From NCBI RefSeq assembly GCF_036689865.1, contig NZ_JBAHUQ010000027.1, positions 32,436 through 96,435 on the forward strand: DNA of 64,000 nucleotides. Reading direction: 5' to 3'. Each line of letters starts with the position of its first letter. Position 1 is the stretch's first letter. Source of the DNA: Magnetococcus sp. PR-3. GTDB taxonomy: Bacteria > Pseudomonadota > Magnetococcia > Magnetococcales > Magnetococcaceae. Positions 25,404 to 33,781 of this stretch are shown here, one piece after another. A program made the position numbers and the translations under genes. Below the pieces are notes generated by a model. It made no database searches. It was not told the origin of the DNA and saw only the letters and a program-made list of their open reading frames with translations.

Positions 25404-25993
25404 TACTGGTCACCTTTGACGTTAAGGTTTTTTGCATAGGCCTCTTCAGAGAGCCCCAGCTGTTTGGCGGCATCCTTGTGCACGGCTGTCAGTGCAACGC
25501 TGCTGCTATCGGCATCGCTGGGCACGCCGTCGCTGCCGGTCTGTTGCTGGCCGCCCAGGGCGGGGTTGGCGGGGGTGGTCTTTAGATAGGATTCCAGCGC
25601 CGTCAGATTGCTGCCCCCCAGCTCTAAGGCCCAGGTCTCCTGGGCCTTGGTCAGCTTGCCCGCCTTCTGGCCCTCGGCCACCAGCTGGACAACCTTGGCT
25701 TTGCTGTCTGCCGTTTTAAGATCCCCTAGCTCCTGGGTCAGGGCGGCGACTTGGCCTTGCAGTTCTTGCTGGGCCGACTGCATTACCGACAGGGCCACAT
25801 ATTTGGTGGGGTCGGGGTTGGTCGCTTGGGTGGAGAGTGCCACCATCTTGGCCGTGGCATCGGTGAGGGTGGCCGTTTCGGCATTCAGACCCAGCGCCGC
25901 ACAGGCGGCCAGTTTGGCCTGACCCACATGGGCTAGGGCCTCTTCTTCCGTCGTGCCGGGCTTCAGCCCCAGCGACGCCAGTAACTTATCCAT
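25403..25993 (-). CDS. Scaffold protein from an internal start (Mu gpZ-like)
   Basis: An in-frame ATG at 25993 (MDKLLASLGLKPG) has GAGG 8 bases upstream and would give the 196-residue scaffold region alone. In Mu the scaffold Z is made from an internal start in gene I in the same way. The segment is rich in Ala, Gln, Lys and Glu, as expected for a helical scaffold. Confidence 0.7.
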   Translation of the reverse strand: MDKLLASLGLKPGTTEEEALAHVGQAKLAACAALGLNAETATLTDATAKMVALSTQATNPDPTKYVALSVMQSAQQELQGQVAALTQELGDLKTADSKAKVVQLVAEGQKAGKLTKAQETWALELGGSNLTALESYLKTTPANPALGGQQQTGSDGVPSDADSSSVALTAVHKDAAKQLGLSEEAYAKNLNVKGDQ

Positions 25994-26488
25994 AGATTCA
26001 ACCTCTTCGGTTTGTTGTTCTGCGGCTACTGGCTCCAGGCGATCCAGGGCCGGATTATTGGTAAGCCCGGCATTGAACAACCTCTCCACAACGCCGGTTG
26101 TTTCATGGGCAATAAACACGGGGCTTAGGTAGCGGTACTCATCGGCCTTGATCAGGGCACGCGCCCGTTCGGTCCACTTAACCTGCCCCCACAAGCCGCT
26201 GCCTTCCCGCCATTCGAGTTTGGTGATCCAGCCCGCTGCGGGGGCCGCACTGCCCTTATAGGTCTGGTGCTCGTAATCGATAACCAGGTCACGATTAAGG
26301 GCCTCAAACTGAGCGATCAGCTCGGCGGCGTGTTCCGCCTCCAGCAGCCACCCCTCTTTAGGCTTCTTGGGGCGGGGGTCGCCATGGCTGGCGCGAAACC
26401 GGCCCGCAGGGAGGATGTGGATCCATTTATCATCTGTGCTGTCCTCAATACGGCTGAGCAGCGCATGGTGAACGGTCATACCAGACAT
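25403..26488 (-). CDS. Head maturation protease with scaffold domain (Mu gpI-like)
   Basis: 361 residues from ATG 26488 (MSGMTVHHALLS). The first 165 carry the protease: DKWIHILPAGRF, DLVIDYEHQT, AAPAAGWITKLEWREG, YRYLSPVF and GLTNNPALDRL, typical of Mu gpI (His in YEHQT and Ser in YLSPV as likely catalytic residues). The remainder, from MDKLLASLG, is a helical scaffold (QELQGQVAALTQELGDLKTA). The protease removes scaffold before packaging. It is preceded by a 500-base non-coding region with a candidate late promoter. Confidence 0.85.
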   Translation of the reverse strand: MSGMTVHHALLSRIEDSTDDKWIHILPAGRFRASHGDPRPKKPKEGWLLEAEHAAELIAQFEALNRDLVIDYEHQTYKGSAAPAAGWITKLEWREGSGLWGQVKWTERARALIKADEYRYLSPVFIAHETTGVVERLFNAGLTNNPALDRLEPVAAEQQTEEVESMDKLLASLGLKPGTTEEEALAHVGQAKLAACAALGLNAETATLTDATAKMVALSTQATNPDPTKYVALSVMQSAQQELQGQVAALTQELGDLKTADSKAKVVQLVAEGQKAGKLTKAQETWALELGGSNLTALESYLKTTPANPALGGQQQTGSDGVPSDADSSSVALTAVHKDAAKQLGLSEEAYAKNLNVKGDQ

Positions 26489-26992
26489 AAATTCCACACC
26501 CCAAAAAAACCCCAACCCCCATGGATACCCATGGGAGCCGGGTGAGAGAGATACAACCTAGACACTGTGTCGGGAGTCCTCCCGACGACGTGATCAGGTT
26601 ACCGCTCCAGATCCAGGGAAATAAGTTGAAGGGCTTCGGTCGTGTTTTCGGGGTGGGCAGCGTGCAAAATCGTGACGGCGTGCAGATACAGAGGGGAGGT
26701 GAAAGCAGGATCGGGCCAGGAAGGTGTTTAATGCCCGTTTAATGGCGCGTTTTGGGAACGAACCAATGGGGTAGCATGGTAAGGGGGTGAAACGGCTTTA
26801 AAAGGGCCAAATCCCGGTTGGGTCTTTTGCTGGTCAGATGGCGGGGTGTTTGTTAGTATCATCATTAAGAGATTAGGTCGGGCTGAGCGACGGGAAGACG
26901 TCGGGCCGTCGGCAATGGTACCCCCTCCTTAGAAGGTGAGGACCGCGATGTGGGATGTGACGCCCCACCAGCCCGACCATCGTCTCTTCTTG
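26489..26992. other. Non-coding region upstream of the protease gene
   Basis: About 500 bases without a credible gene on either strand in an otherwise packed phage. It holds the late-promoter candidate at 26596-26644 and an inverted repeat GTCGGGAG/CTCCCGAC at 26569-26586, which would lie in the leader of the protease mRNA, plus CGACGGG/CCGTCGG arms near 26888-26912. Confidence 0.6.
26596..26644 (-). promoter_or_regulatory. Candidate activator-dependent late promoter before the protease gene
   Basis: On the minus strand it reads CACGACCGAAGCCCTTC, then CTTATTT, then GATCT and a -10-like TAACCT. The element at 33644-33692 before the endolysin has the same boxes at identical spacing over 49 bases. 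In Mu the endolysin and I genes both have C-dependent late promoters, so location and pattern agree. No good -35 is present, as expected for an activated promoter. Confidence 0.65.
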
Positions 26993-27169
26993 TCAGCGCG
27001 CTGCCTTCTCTCCTTTACCTTTCCTCTTTGACAGATCCGCAGACTTGTAATGAGGACAGCTACCATCAGGGCGGAGCATCTCCTCCGTATAGATCTCTCT
27101 GCATTTACGCTGTTCGCGGCAATCTTCATATCCACACGCCACACCAACCGTAAGCCGACCGGCTACCAT
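26993..27169 (-). CDS. Small cysteine-rich protein, possibly zinc-binding
   Basis: 58 residues (MVAGRLTVGVACGYEDC). ATG 27169 is preceded at 5 bases by AGGAGG, the best ribosome-binding site in the area, which supports a real gene. It has four cysteines: C12 and C17 (ACGYEDC), C23 (RKC) and C38 (GSCPHY), with H40 as a further potential ligand, then a basic tail (KRKGKGEK). Family not recognised. It follows gpF by 12 bases and precedes the non-coding region. Confidence 0.6.
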   Translation of the reverse strand: MVAGRLTVGVACGYEDCREQRKCREIYTEEMLRPDGSCPHYKSADLSKRKGKGEKAAR

Positions 27170-27181
27170 GATCACCTCCTG

Positions 27182-28513
27182 TTAAATACCACCCTCAATT
27201 AACTGGTACTGGTTTTTGTCTCGCAGAATCTCTGTGTCCATCATGGTGGCAGTACGCACCACGTTGACGGTCTGCCTGACCATCTTGCCACCCTGGCGGG
27301 TTTTGGCCCGGTAGTTAATGAGCACCACCAGCTTGGCATCCTTATCGCCGGGCACGTCGTATATATAAAGAAGGGCATCGGGGCTGGCGCTACGCTCTCG
27401 TACCACTGCGCGGGGGTTGGCCAGCATCTCCGGCAGTTTGGCCAACAACTCCGGTGATACCGCCTTGCCGCTCTTTTTCTTGGCATCCCGCACCATGTGC
27501 AAGAGATCTTCATCCCGCTGGATAATCGCGGCGCTGGCGGGATCAATGCCTGTCTTGGCCATGGCCTGCATGGCCACTGGCGACAACACCCCCACCACCC
27601 GGCGCTGGCCCTGACGACGACCCGCCTGAATGACCCGATCTGACCATGCCTGATACTCTTTAGTCAGATCTTCACCCGTGTGATCCCAGTTGGCCTGCAA
27701 CCAGGGCTGGGCCTGATCCGCAGGCATCTCCACCATCTTGTCGGCCAGGATACGGGCGGCATAACCCCGACGCTCTACAGCTCCAGGATTGCTATCCCAC
27801 CCTGGGCTGATGCCTTTGGGGACCTCGATCACCTCACCGGTGCGGCGGTTGGTCCATTCACGGGTCTCAATCTCTGGGGCGGTGGCGGGGGTGATGCCGT
27901 CACGTTTGGCTCTGGCCTTGCTGATGCTACGTACCCAGCACTTACAGCCCCAGCCGTTGGGGGGATAGTGGGCACCCCACCAGGGATCATCCACATGCAG
28001 CACCAGCCCCTCCCAGCCCTGATGTTCGTCCCGGTGCGTTTGCGAAGGTCCCAGCTGATACATCAGGTAAGGACGGGTGGCCTTGTTGCGCTGCACCTGC
28101 TGCCAACGCCCCGCCGCACGGGCGGTGCGCATGTTGCTGTGGTAGATGGTTTTTAGACGGCGTGGGCTGCCCAGCTCCACCTGTTTGGTCTCGCCGGTTT
28201 TGGGATCGGTCTGCTTTTCAAAGCCCCACCAGCCCGCTTTTTGTAGCTTGGGTCGTAGTTGGCGCTGCCATTTTTCAAAGGGCACCCCGTCGGCCAGGGC
28301 CTTCTCCAGATCGCGGCGGATGGTCTGCAACACGGTAATGTTGGTGGCCTTGGCGACGGTAAACATGGCGGCGTGCTCCTCCCGCCAGGTGTCGGTCCAG
28401 TGCCAGCTGGGGGTGATGCCTTTGCCGGAGAGGTAATCTATGGCCTCGCTGGGCGGCGGGCCGGGGAATTGATAGCCCGGTTTGGGGGTGGTGTTCTTTT
28501 TAGTCTTGGGCAT
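27182..28513 (-). CDS. Minor head protein gpF (SPP1 gp7 family) with extra C-terminal domain
   Basis: 443 residues from ATG 28513 (MPKTKKNTT); ATG 28537 is an alternative. Residues about 15-260 match Mu gpF: FEKWQRQLRPKLQKAGWWG, RLKTIYHSNMRTARAAGRW, LGPSQTHRDEHQGWEGLVL and NGWGCKCWVRSIS. About 360-443 (LLYIYDVPGDKDAKLVVLINYRA, VNVVRTATMMDTEILRD) resembles the small nuclease-fold domains often appended to gpF-like proteins in phages. Injected with DNA, such a domain could act in the new host; this is inference. Overlaps the portal gene by 14 bases. Confidence 0.8.
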   Translation of the reverse strand: MPKTKKNTTPKPGYQFPGPPPSEAIDYLSGKGITPSWHWTDTWREEHAAMFTVAKATNITVLQTIRRDLEKALADGVPFEKWQRQLRPKLQKAGWWGFEKQTDPKTGETKQVELGSPRRLKTIYHSNMRTARAAGRWQQVQRNKATRPYLMYQLGPSQTHRDEHQGWEGLVLHVDDPWWGAHYPPNGWGCKCWVRSISKARAKRDGITPATAPEIETREWTNRRTGEVIEVPKGISPGWDSNPGAVERRGYAARILADKMVEMPADQAQPWLQANWDHTGEDLTKEYQAWSDRVIQAGRRQGQRRVVGVLSPVAMQAMAKTGIDPASAAIIQRDEDLLHMVRDAKKKSGKAVSPELLAKLPEMLANPRAVVRERSASPDALLYIYDVPGDKDAKLVVLINYRAKTRQGGKMVRQTVNVVRTATMMDTEILRDKNQYQLIEGGI

Positions 28514-30128
28514 CTTCGTCGCCGTGATCTTCGTCATCCTCACCCAGGCCACGGGCGGTCAGGGTGGCGGTGGCCAGCCACTGGGTCTGCTGATCTGCTG
28601 GCATGCTCTGCATCAAGGCATCCAGGGCGGCGGTGGCCTGCTCAAAGGATCCTGCTCCCTCCATAGCGGCCAGGGGAGTGCCCACCAGCTCGCGGTTGAC
28701 CGCCTGCCAGTCCCCCTCCAGGGCGGTCTCCAGATCTGCCTCCCAATCCTCCTCTGGGGCAGGATCGCCAGCGGTTAGGGCGGTGGTGGTGCAGCAGTCG
28801 CAACCCTGTTCAGCGGCCAGGGTTGTTTGTGTTTGTTTCTCTGTTTGTTTGCTGTTTGTCTGCTGGCCCCCTGTCTGGGGTGGTAGATAGATCACCGGTT
28901 CGCCATCCTTGGGTTCTGGGATGCCCGTTGCCCCGTAGAAGTGCGCCAGAGGTACCGGTGCCAGCTTGGACGCCTGAGTCAGACCGGTGGCCACCTTGCC
29001 CACATCGATCTTTTTGGGCCACTTCCAGACCCACCTGGGGGCACGCTCTGGGGCGATGCCAAAGTTAAGGGCCACCATGGGGCGCACCAGCTGGGCGGTG
29101 AGGGTGCTGCCGATCTGACGGCCATCCCGCAGGGCCAGATCATGACGCACCTCGTTGTGTACCTGCCCCAAGGCGTTGGTGCTGGATTTACCATCGGCCT
29201 GACTGGTCAGGGTGCCGCCCAGGATCAGCTTGGAGGCCTCCTTGTTGCACAGCTCCCACATGGCGGTGAAGGGGTCGGCGCTACCCTTGGCGGCCTCCTC
29301 AAACCTGACATCCATAGTGCTGGGGATGGTGCCCGCCGCCATACGGCCAATGGCACGGATGGCCCGCAGCAGTGCCGCCACCTGCTCTTTGCTGGCGTTG
29401 CCAGGATGGACTCCCAGCTTGACCGGGATGCCGTAGATCTCCAGGAATTCGGAGAGATCCCGCAGGGTCATATGGGCCAGCACAAAAAAGAGGGCCAAGG
29501 GGCGGTAGAGGCCACCCCGCGTCAAACCCCTGGGTTTGCTGCTGTGGCGGTGGATGATCCAGTTAAGTTGGCGCAGCGCTACCCCTTCGCTCTTATCTTT
29601 ATGGCGCAGCCTGAGGGACTGCTCTACCCCGTGTGCGTGGACTTGAAACAGCTGCTGGGCACGGCGGGTAATGCGGGTGGGGCGGTGGTAGCCCTTGGCA
29701 TCCAATCCCCAGACGATCTCCATGGGGGCAAAGCCACGACCCACGGCGGACATCATACCCAGGGGCAGATCCTCCTGATCATCCAGGGCGCGGATCTGCG
29801 CCTCGGTGGTGGTGGCGGCCTGCCGTTCGGCATCGCTGGCATCGGCAGGGGGTACAAGCACCCACTCCGCCGAACTAATCATGCCCTCTCGTTTTTCTAT
29901 CTCAGATTGCAGGTGTGGCCAACGATCCTCCATGGCGTCCCAAAGATTGGCCTGGGCCACCAGATCGCCACCCTCGGCAGCCTTAAGCAGGCTGGCCAGA
30001 TGGTGGGGGGTTAGGTTGCTGGGGATGGTCTCCTCCCAGCTACTGACCTCCGGTGCCACACGGGCGGTTTGGGGGCTGTCCAGCTTGGGTGGTTTGTAGC
30101 CATGCAGGGTGCCGGTGATGTTGCTCAT
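28500..30128 (-). CDS. Portal protein (Mu gp29-like, DUF935)
   Basis: 542 residues, starting at ATG 30128 that overlaps the terminase stop as ATGA. SVGRGFAPMEIVWGL, HRHSSKPRGLTRGGLYRPLALFFVLAHMTLRDLSEFLEIYGIPVKLG and TLTSQADGKSSTNALGQVHNEVRHDL are highly characteristic of DUF935 portals. It forms the dodecameric ring through which DNA is packed and leaves. The C-terminal 150 residues are low in motifs and acidic. Confidence 0.95.
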   Translation of the reverse strand: MSNITGTLHGYKPPKLDSPQTARVAPEVSSWEETIPSNLTPHHLASLLKAAEGGDLVAQANLWDAMEDRWPHLQSEIEKREGMISSAEWVLVPPADASDAERQAATTTEAQIRALDDQEDLPLGMMSAVGRGFAPMEIVWGLDAKGYHRPTRITRRAQQLFQVHAHGVEQSLRLRHKDKSEGVALRQLNWIIHRHSSKPRGLTRGGLYRPLALFFVLAHMTLRDLSEFLEIYGIPVKLGVHPGNASKEQVAALLRAIRAIGRMAAGTIPSTMDVRFEEAAKGSADPFTAMWELCNKEASKLILGGTLTSQADGKSSTNALGQVHNEVRHDLALRDGRQIGSTLTAQLVRPMVALNFGIAPERAPRWVWKWPKKIDVGKVATGLTQASKLAPVPLAHFYGATGIPEPKDGEPVIYLPPQTGGQQTNSKQTEKQTQTTLAAEQGCDCCTTTALTAGDPAPEEDWEADLETALEGDWQAVNRELVGTPLAAMEGAGSFEQATAALDALMQSMPADQQTQWLATATLTARGLGEDDEDHGDEDAQD

Positions 30129-31681
30129 AGGGTTACCCAATCTCTCTCTTCATCATCGTCCCACGCCTTATCATCCCCCCAGCCCTGGGCGGTGTTGACT
30201 GGCTTGGCCTGACCCATATCGGTGGTGGGGAGTTCTTGAGCCCAGGCGTAGCGGCACAGGGCCTTGGATACCACCGCATCACCGTGACGGGTGCCGCCGC
30301 TGTTGGCATCTTTGGTCTTGGTTTTGGGGATGGTGGGGATGTTGTCCACCAGCACGATACTGAGGAAGTCATCTATAATAGAAACGTCCCTGGGCAGTAC
30401 GGTGGTGCGGTCTTCCAGATCTGCCTTTACCGGAGGCATATGGTTGCGGTACCACTCCCGTGTGGCCTGCACCGTGTGTACCAGGGTCTGCCCATAGGCG
30501 GTGGTTAGCTCCTCCGCTATCTGCATGCCGAGCCCGCGACCATCAATACCAAGACCGCTAAACTGGGGCAGATGGTTGGCGATATGTTTAATGATCTGGC
30601 GTTGCACACTAAAGGGTGCCTTGGAGAGTTCGATGACCATACGGGCATCGGTTTTCAGTACCCTGGTGCGCTCCTCCACCCAGATGATGGTAAGGTCTGA
30701 GACCCGACCAACGTCCACCCCTACGGCATGACGGTGCTCGCGATTGAGCACACGCAGGGTGGGGGTCAGGTAGGATTCAATCCAATCCTTGGTTTCCCGT
30801 GCTGCCCGGCCTTCATCCCAGTCGGCCATGCCCTCTGGGGGTTGCCAGCGTTTGATGGGGCGGATTTTGGCGTTGCCCTCTACCAGCATGCGGTTAAGCC
30901 AGCGCCCGCTGCCAGACTTGGGGATGACCTTTAGCTCTTCATTCGCATCATCGCCATACTCATCATAGAGATTTTCAACCCAGCGGTTTTCACCTTCCTG
31001 GGTCCACTCAATCCCCTTAACCAGACAGATCCGCTTGTAGAGCCCCTGTTCAACTGCATCCTCCAGGGTGATGCGGATGAGTGCGTAGGGCTTGCGGCCC
31101 GACCGGCAGTCATTGACCAACCCATTGAAAGGGTTGTTTTCACCATTATGGGTGGAGACCACTACCACCCGACCACCCCACATAAGCAGGGCCAGGGCGG
31201 CTTTCATCAGTTCGGCCAAGTCATCATGGAAGGCCGCTTCGTCAATGATCACCAGACCCTGACGACCCCGTAGATTTCGGGGGCTGGAGCTTAATGCAAG
31301 GATGGAAAAACCGCTGGCAAAGGTGATGCGAAAGGCCTGGATCTTCTGGGCATTGCCGTTGGTATCCTTATCCAACACCTCCTCTTCCTGGATCTCCGAG
31401 ACGGCATGGTCCCAGGCCTTGGCCCACATGGCGCAGGTGTCGATAAACTCCCGCGTCATCTCCTTTTCATAGCCGATGTAGTAGACGTTTTGACCATTGG
31501 CTACCTTAGCCGCAGCAGCGGTCAGGGTGGCCAGGGCGGCGATACCCCAAGTGATACCAATACGTCGGGATTTTTCAACGATGACGACGGTGGATTTCAA
31601 CACCACCTTGTTGACGTGCTGCTGGTAATAGAGCAGCACATCCGGGGCGTTGGCCTGCATGGGTAAAGCATCCGGGAACAT
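30125..31681 (-). CDS. Terminase large subunit (Mu gp28-like)
   Basis: 518 residues. ATPase: VEKSRRIGITWG near 35-46 (Walker A-like), LVIIDEAAFHDDL near 143-155 (Walker B with catalytic Glu) and VVSTHNGENNPF. Nuclease: AVGVDVGRVSDLT near 318 (first metal-binding Asp), RGLGMQIAEE later. It drives headful packaging from the integrated phage DNA. ATG 31681 overlaps the small-subunit stop as TAATG. Confidence 0.95.
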   Translation of the reverse strand: MFPDALPMQANAPDVLLYYQQHVNKVVLKSTVVIVEKSRRIGITWGIAALATLTAAAAKVANGQNVYYIGYEKEMTREFIDTCAMWAKAWDHAVSEIQEEEVLDKDTNGNAQKIQAFRITFASGFSILALSSSPRNLRGRQGLVIIDEAAFHDDLAELMKAALALLMWGGRVVVVSTHNGENNPFNGLVNDCRSGRKPYALIRITLEDAVEQGLYKRICLVKGIEWTQEGENRWVENLYDEYGDDANEELKVIPKSGSGRWLNRMLVEGNAKIRPIKRWQPPEGMADWDEGRAARETKDWIESYLTPTLRVLNREHRHAVGVDVGRVSDLTIIWVEERTRVLKTDARMVIELSKAPFSVQRQIIKHIANHLPQFSGLGIDGRGLGMQIAEELTTAYGQTLVHTVQATREWYRNHMPPVKADLEDRTTVLPRDVSIIDDFLSIVLVDNIPTIPKTKTKDANSGGTRHGDAVVSKALCRYAWAQELPTTDMGQAKPVNTAQGWGDDKAWDDDEERDWVTL

Positions 31682-32280
31682 TAGCCCATACCCAGGATTT
31701 TGCGTTTGATGGCATCCACGGTCTGGGTGCTCAGACCTTCGGCGACGGCAGCATCCTCCACCGCCTCGGCGGCTTCGCGTTTGGCCCGCTCTTCGGCGGC
31801 CTGTTCGATCTTTAGAACCCGATCTGCGGTTAGCTTTTGGCTGCTGGCGACATCCTTGGAGGCTTTGGCCAGTTGCAGCGCCTCCTTGGTGACATCTGGA
31901 TTGTGGGCGACCTTGCCATCCTCGGCTTTCTCCACCTGCTGATCAACAAAATCCCCCAGGCTGTTGGCCTGCATGAGTAAAAGATTCTGCACGCTGGAGT
32001 TAACCAGGGCGGCGGTGTCCCCTTTGGGATCCTTGGCGGCTTTTTTCATAATCTCGTTTGCCGCATGACTGACGCGCTGCATGCGGGCCAAGGCTCGCTC
32101 GGCGCTTTGTCGATAACGGGCCATGCCGCTGGGGCTGGGCAGATCGGCCTGGGCGGATTCCGGCATCCTGCCCAGATAATCCAGGATCTCTTGGGTGGTG
32201 TGGCCACCCTCCTGGATCATCTGGTTGATGCGATCCCGCAGGGCTTGGGGCAGGCGCTCTACTTTGGATTTTGGGGCCAT
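31681..32280 (-). CDS. Terminase small subunit (Mu gp27-like, DUF3486)
   Basis: 199 residues from ATG 32280 (MAPKSKVERLP). LPQALRDRINQMIQEGGHTTQEILDYLG is the family N-terminal DNA-binding segment; the rest is long helical (AEERAKREAAEAVEDA). It recognises the phage end for packaging. The longer frame upstream is rejected because it overlaps the gp26-like gene. Confidence 0.85.
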   Translation of the reverse strand: MAPKSKVERLPQALRDRINQMIQEGGHTTQEILDYLGRMPESAQADLPSPSGMARYRQSAERALARMQRVSHAANEIMKKAAKDPKGDTAALVNSSVQNLLLMQANSLGDFVDQQVEKAEDGKVAHNPDVTKEALQLAKASKDVASSQKLTADRVLKIEQAAEERAKREAAEAVEDAAVAEGLSTQTVDAIKRKILGMG

Positions 32281-32282
32281 GG

Positions 32283-32579
32283 TTAAATCCCCGGTTTGGG
32301 GCGGGCCACACCCTCCACACGTTTGCGACCGGCGGCGGTATCCACCCCCATCTGGGTGGCGGTGAGCACCCACAGACCGGCCAGGTCCGCATGGGCCACC
32401 AACCCCTGTTGCGCAAGCCAGACAAAAGACTCCCGCAACTCATCCTGGGGCAGGTCCTGGCCGATCATGGCCAGCCCCTGTTGCAAGACGGTTTCGCTGG
32501 CGCGGTAGTCGTTCTGGTCGGCCAATGCTCGCAGGATAAACAGGTGGCGTTCAGCGGCTTCGATGGTGTTAAGATCCAT
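32283..32579 (-). CDS. Mu gp26-like winged-helix phage protein
   Basis: 98 residues. AERHLFILRALADQNDYRASETVLQQGL, then LPQDELRESFVWLAQQGLV and LWVLTATQMGVDTAAGR match the short winged-helix proteins encoded just before gp27 in Mu-like phages. Function in Mu is not established; packaging help is possible. Overlaps its upstream neighbour by 11 bases. Confidence 0.75.
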   Translation of the reverse strand: MDLNTIEAAERHLFILRALADQNDYRASETVLQQGLAMIGQDLPQDELRESFVWLAQQGLVAHADLAGLWVLTATQMGVDTAAGRKRVEGVARPKPGI

Positions 32580-33015
32580 TGGGGCAGGCTCCGGCTTGGG
32601 TGTTGTGGATATGTACCTTCAGCAGCTGGGTGATGAGTTCCGACTGCTGCTCCTGCCCTTTGATAACGGCGGCGATGCTTTTGCCTTGATCCTTCATCTC
32701 ATCATGCAGCTTATCCAGATCTGCCCGAGTGGGTACCGCCGCCACAGCCTGTTCAACCTTACCCAGGCGTACCCCCTGCTTTTCAAAGTCTTCATCCACC
32801 TTGTCGGCGTGCTCTTTAAGAGCCGTATCAAACCCCTCCCGCAGCTCTTTAAGGGCTTCGTCACGGTCCTCCCGCTGCTCCCTGAGCGCCGCGTTATAGG
32901 CGGGCTTGCTGACAAAGCCGGTCTTCAGAGACCAGATGATCCAGCCCAGTAAAACCGACAGGACGCTGCCCACGATGGTTAGGATCAGGCCGATATACTC
33001 TGCAATCCATTCCAT
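32569..33015 (-). CDS. Mu gp25-like membrane-anchored coiled coil (DUF2730)
   Basis: 148 residues: one N-terminal transmembrane segment (IGLILTIVGSVLSVLLGWIIW) then a long coiled coil (EQREDRDEALKELREGFD, KLHDEMKDQGKS). This is the DUF2730 layout. Its place just after the endolysin gene would suit a lysis accessory (spanin-like) role, but that is inference. Confidence 0.75.
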   Translation of the reverse strand: MEWIAEYIGLILTIVGSVLSVLLGWIIWSLKTGFVSKPAYNAALREQREDRDEALKELREGFDTALKEHADKVDEDFEKQGVRLGKVEQAVAAVPTRADLDKLHDEMKDQGKSIAAVIKGQEQQSELITQLLKVHIHNTQAGACPNGS

Positions 33016-33027
33016 GGAACCGGCTCC

Positions 33028-33537
33028 TTATACATCCTGGGTGAGGATGTGGCCCTGGGTGATAAACAGGCGCTTGAGCCAGCCACGGATATACTTGGCT
33101 TGGCTGGGGTTTTTACAGGCCAGCTTGTGGTAGTGCTTGGCCCGGCGGCTCATGTAGTCGGCCAATAGGTCCAAAGGGGGGTGGTTTTTGGTGGCGGCCA
33201 GGGTCTGGGGGCCGATTTTGCCATCGGCGGTTACGCGCAGGGATTTTTGTAGCAGCTTGGCGGCGCGGCTCACCCCCTGATTCACCGCAGCATCAAAGAC
33301 CGCCATGGCCAGCAGGGGCGGCAGATCATCCCCATGGATGGGCTGCCAGTAGTCGCGGTGGTAGAGGGCCACCGCATCCTCACGGGTCAGGGCGGCGATA
33401 TCGACGTTGGGGTAGGCGCGTTTGGAGATGCCAAACTTGGTCTCACCACCGGGATCGTCGGGATCGTTTACATAGCCGCCCTCATGGGCCAGGATTAGAT
33501 TCACGGCTTTTTGAAAAGCTTTGTTATACTCGGGCAT
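33028..33537 (-). CDS. Endolysin, glycoside hydrolase family 108
   Basis: 169 residues from ATG 33537, with GGAGGGG upstream. ILAHEGGYVNDPDDPGG is the GH108 catalytic signature with Glu19 as general acid, and GKIGPQTLAA near 120 is the usual peptidoglycan-binding end. It hydrolyses peptidoglycan at lysis. No signal peptide, so a holin is needed; none is obvious, the candidates being the small membrane proteins at 32569 and 37810. A candidate late promoter lies about 110 bases upstream. Confidence 0.9.
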   Translation of the reverse strand: MPEYNKAFQKAVNLILAHEGGYVNDPDDPGGETKFGISKRAYPNVDIAALTREDAVALYHRDYWQPIHGDDLPPLLAMAVFDAAVNQGVSRAAKLLQKSLRVTADGKIGPQTLAATKNHPPLDLLADYMSRRAKHYHKLACKNPSQAKYIRGWLKRLFITQGHILTQDV

Positions 33538-33643
33538 GGTCCCCTCCAGGGATGGCGGTGGGGGCAGAAGCCCCACCTATGGCAACGAATCGATTACATG
33601 ACTACCCCTCCCAGCTGTTAGGATTGGTCGCGTGTCATGCCTT

Positions 33644-33692
33644 ATGATAGGTGGGGAGATCAAGACAAATAAGAGGAAGGGCTTCGGTTGTG
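33644..33692 (-). promoter_or_regulatory. Candidate activator-dependent late promoter before the endolysin gene
   Basis: On the minus strand: CACAACCGAAGCCCTTC, CTTATTT, GATCT, then TATCAT as -10. Box order and spacing are identical to the element at 26596-26644. Transcription would start about 100 bases before the endolysin start. It is the expected place of a Mu Plys-type promoter, probably activated by the Mor-family protein at 37380-37823. Confidence 0.7.
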
Positions 33693-33698
33693 AGGGGG

Positions 33699-33728
33699 TT
33701 GATATTTCTTTTTTTAAACCCATATGTA
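33699..33728 (+). promoter_or_regulatory. Possible promoter of the plus-strand cargo gene
   Basis: TTGATA at 33699-33704, an 18-nt AT-rich spacer and TATGTA at 33723-33728. An inverted repeat GCATGCA/TGCATGC at 33736-33753 lies at the expected start of transcription and could be an operator. Confidence 0.45.
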
Positions 33729-33781
33729 AGGGTAAGCATGCAATTGTGCATGCTGGCATTAGAATAAGCGAGAAGATTACA

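Noticed and set aside
26929..27147. 72-codon minus-strand frame overlapping the Cys-rich small gene
   Set aside because: The alternative frame at 26993-27169 has a strong ribosome-binding site and a patterned Cys distribution; this one has neither.
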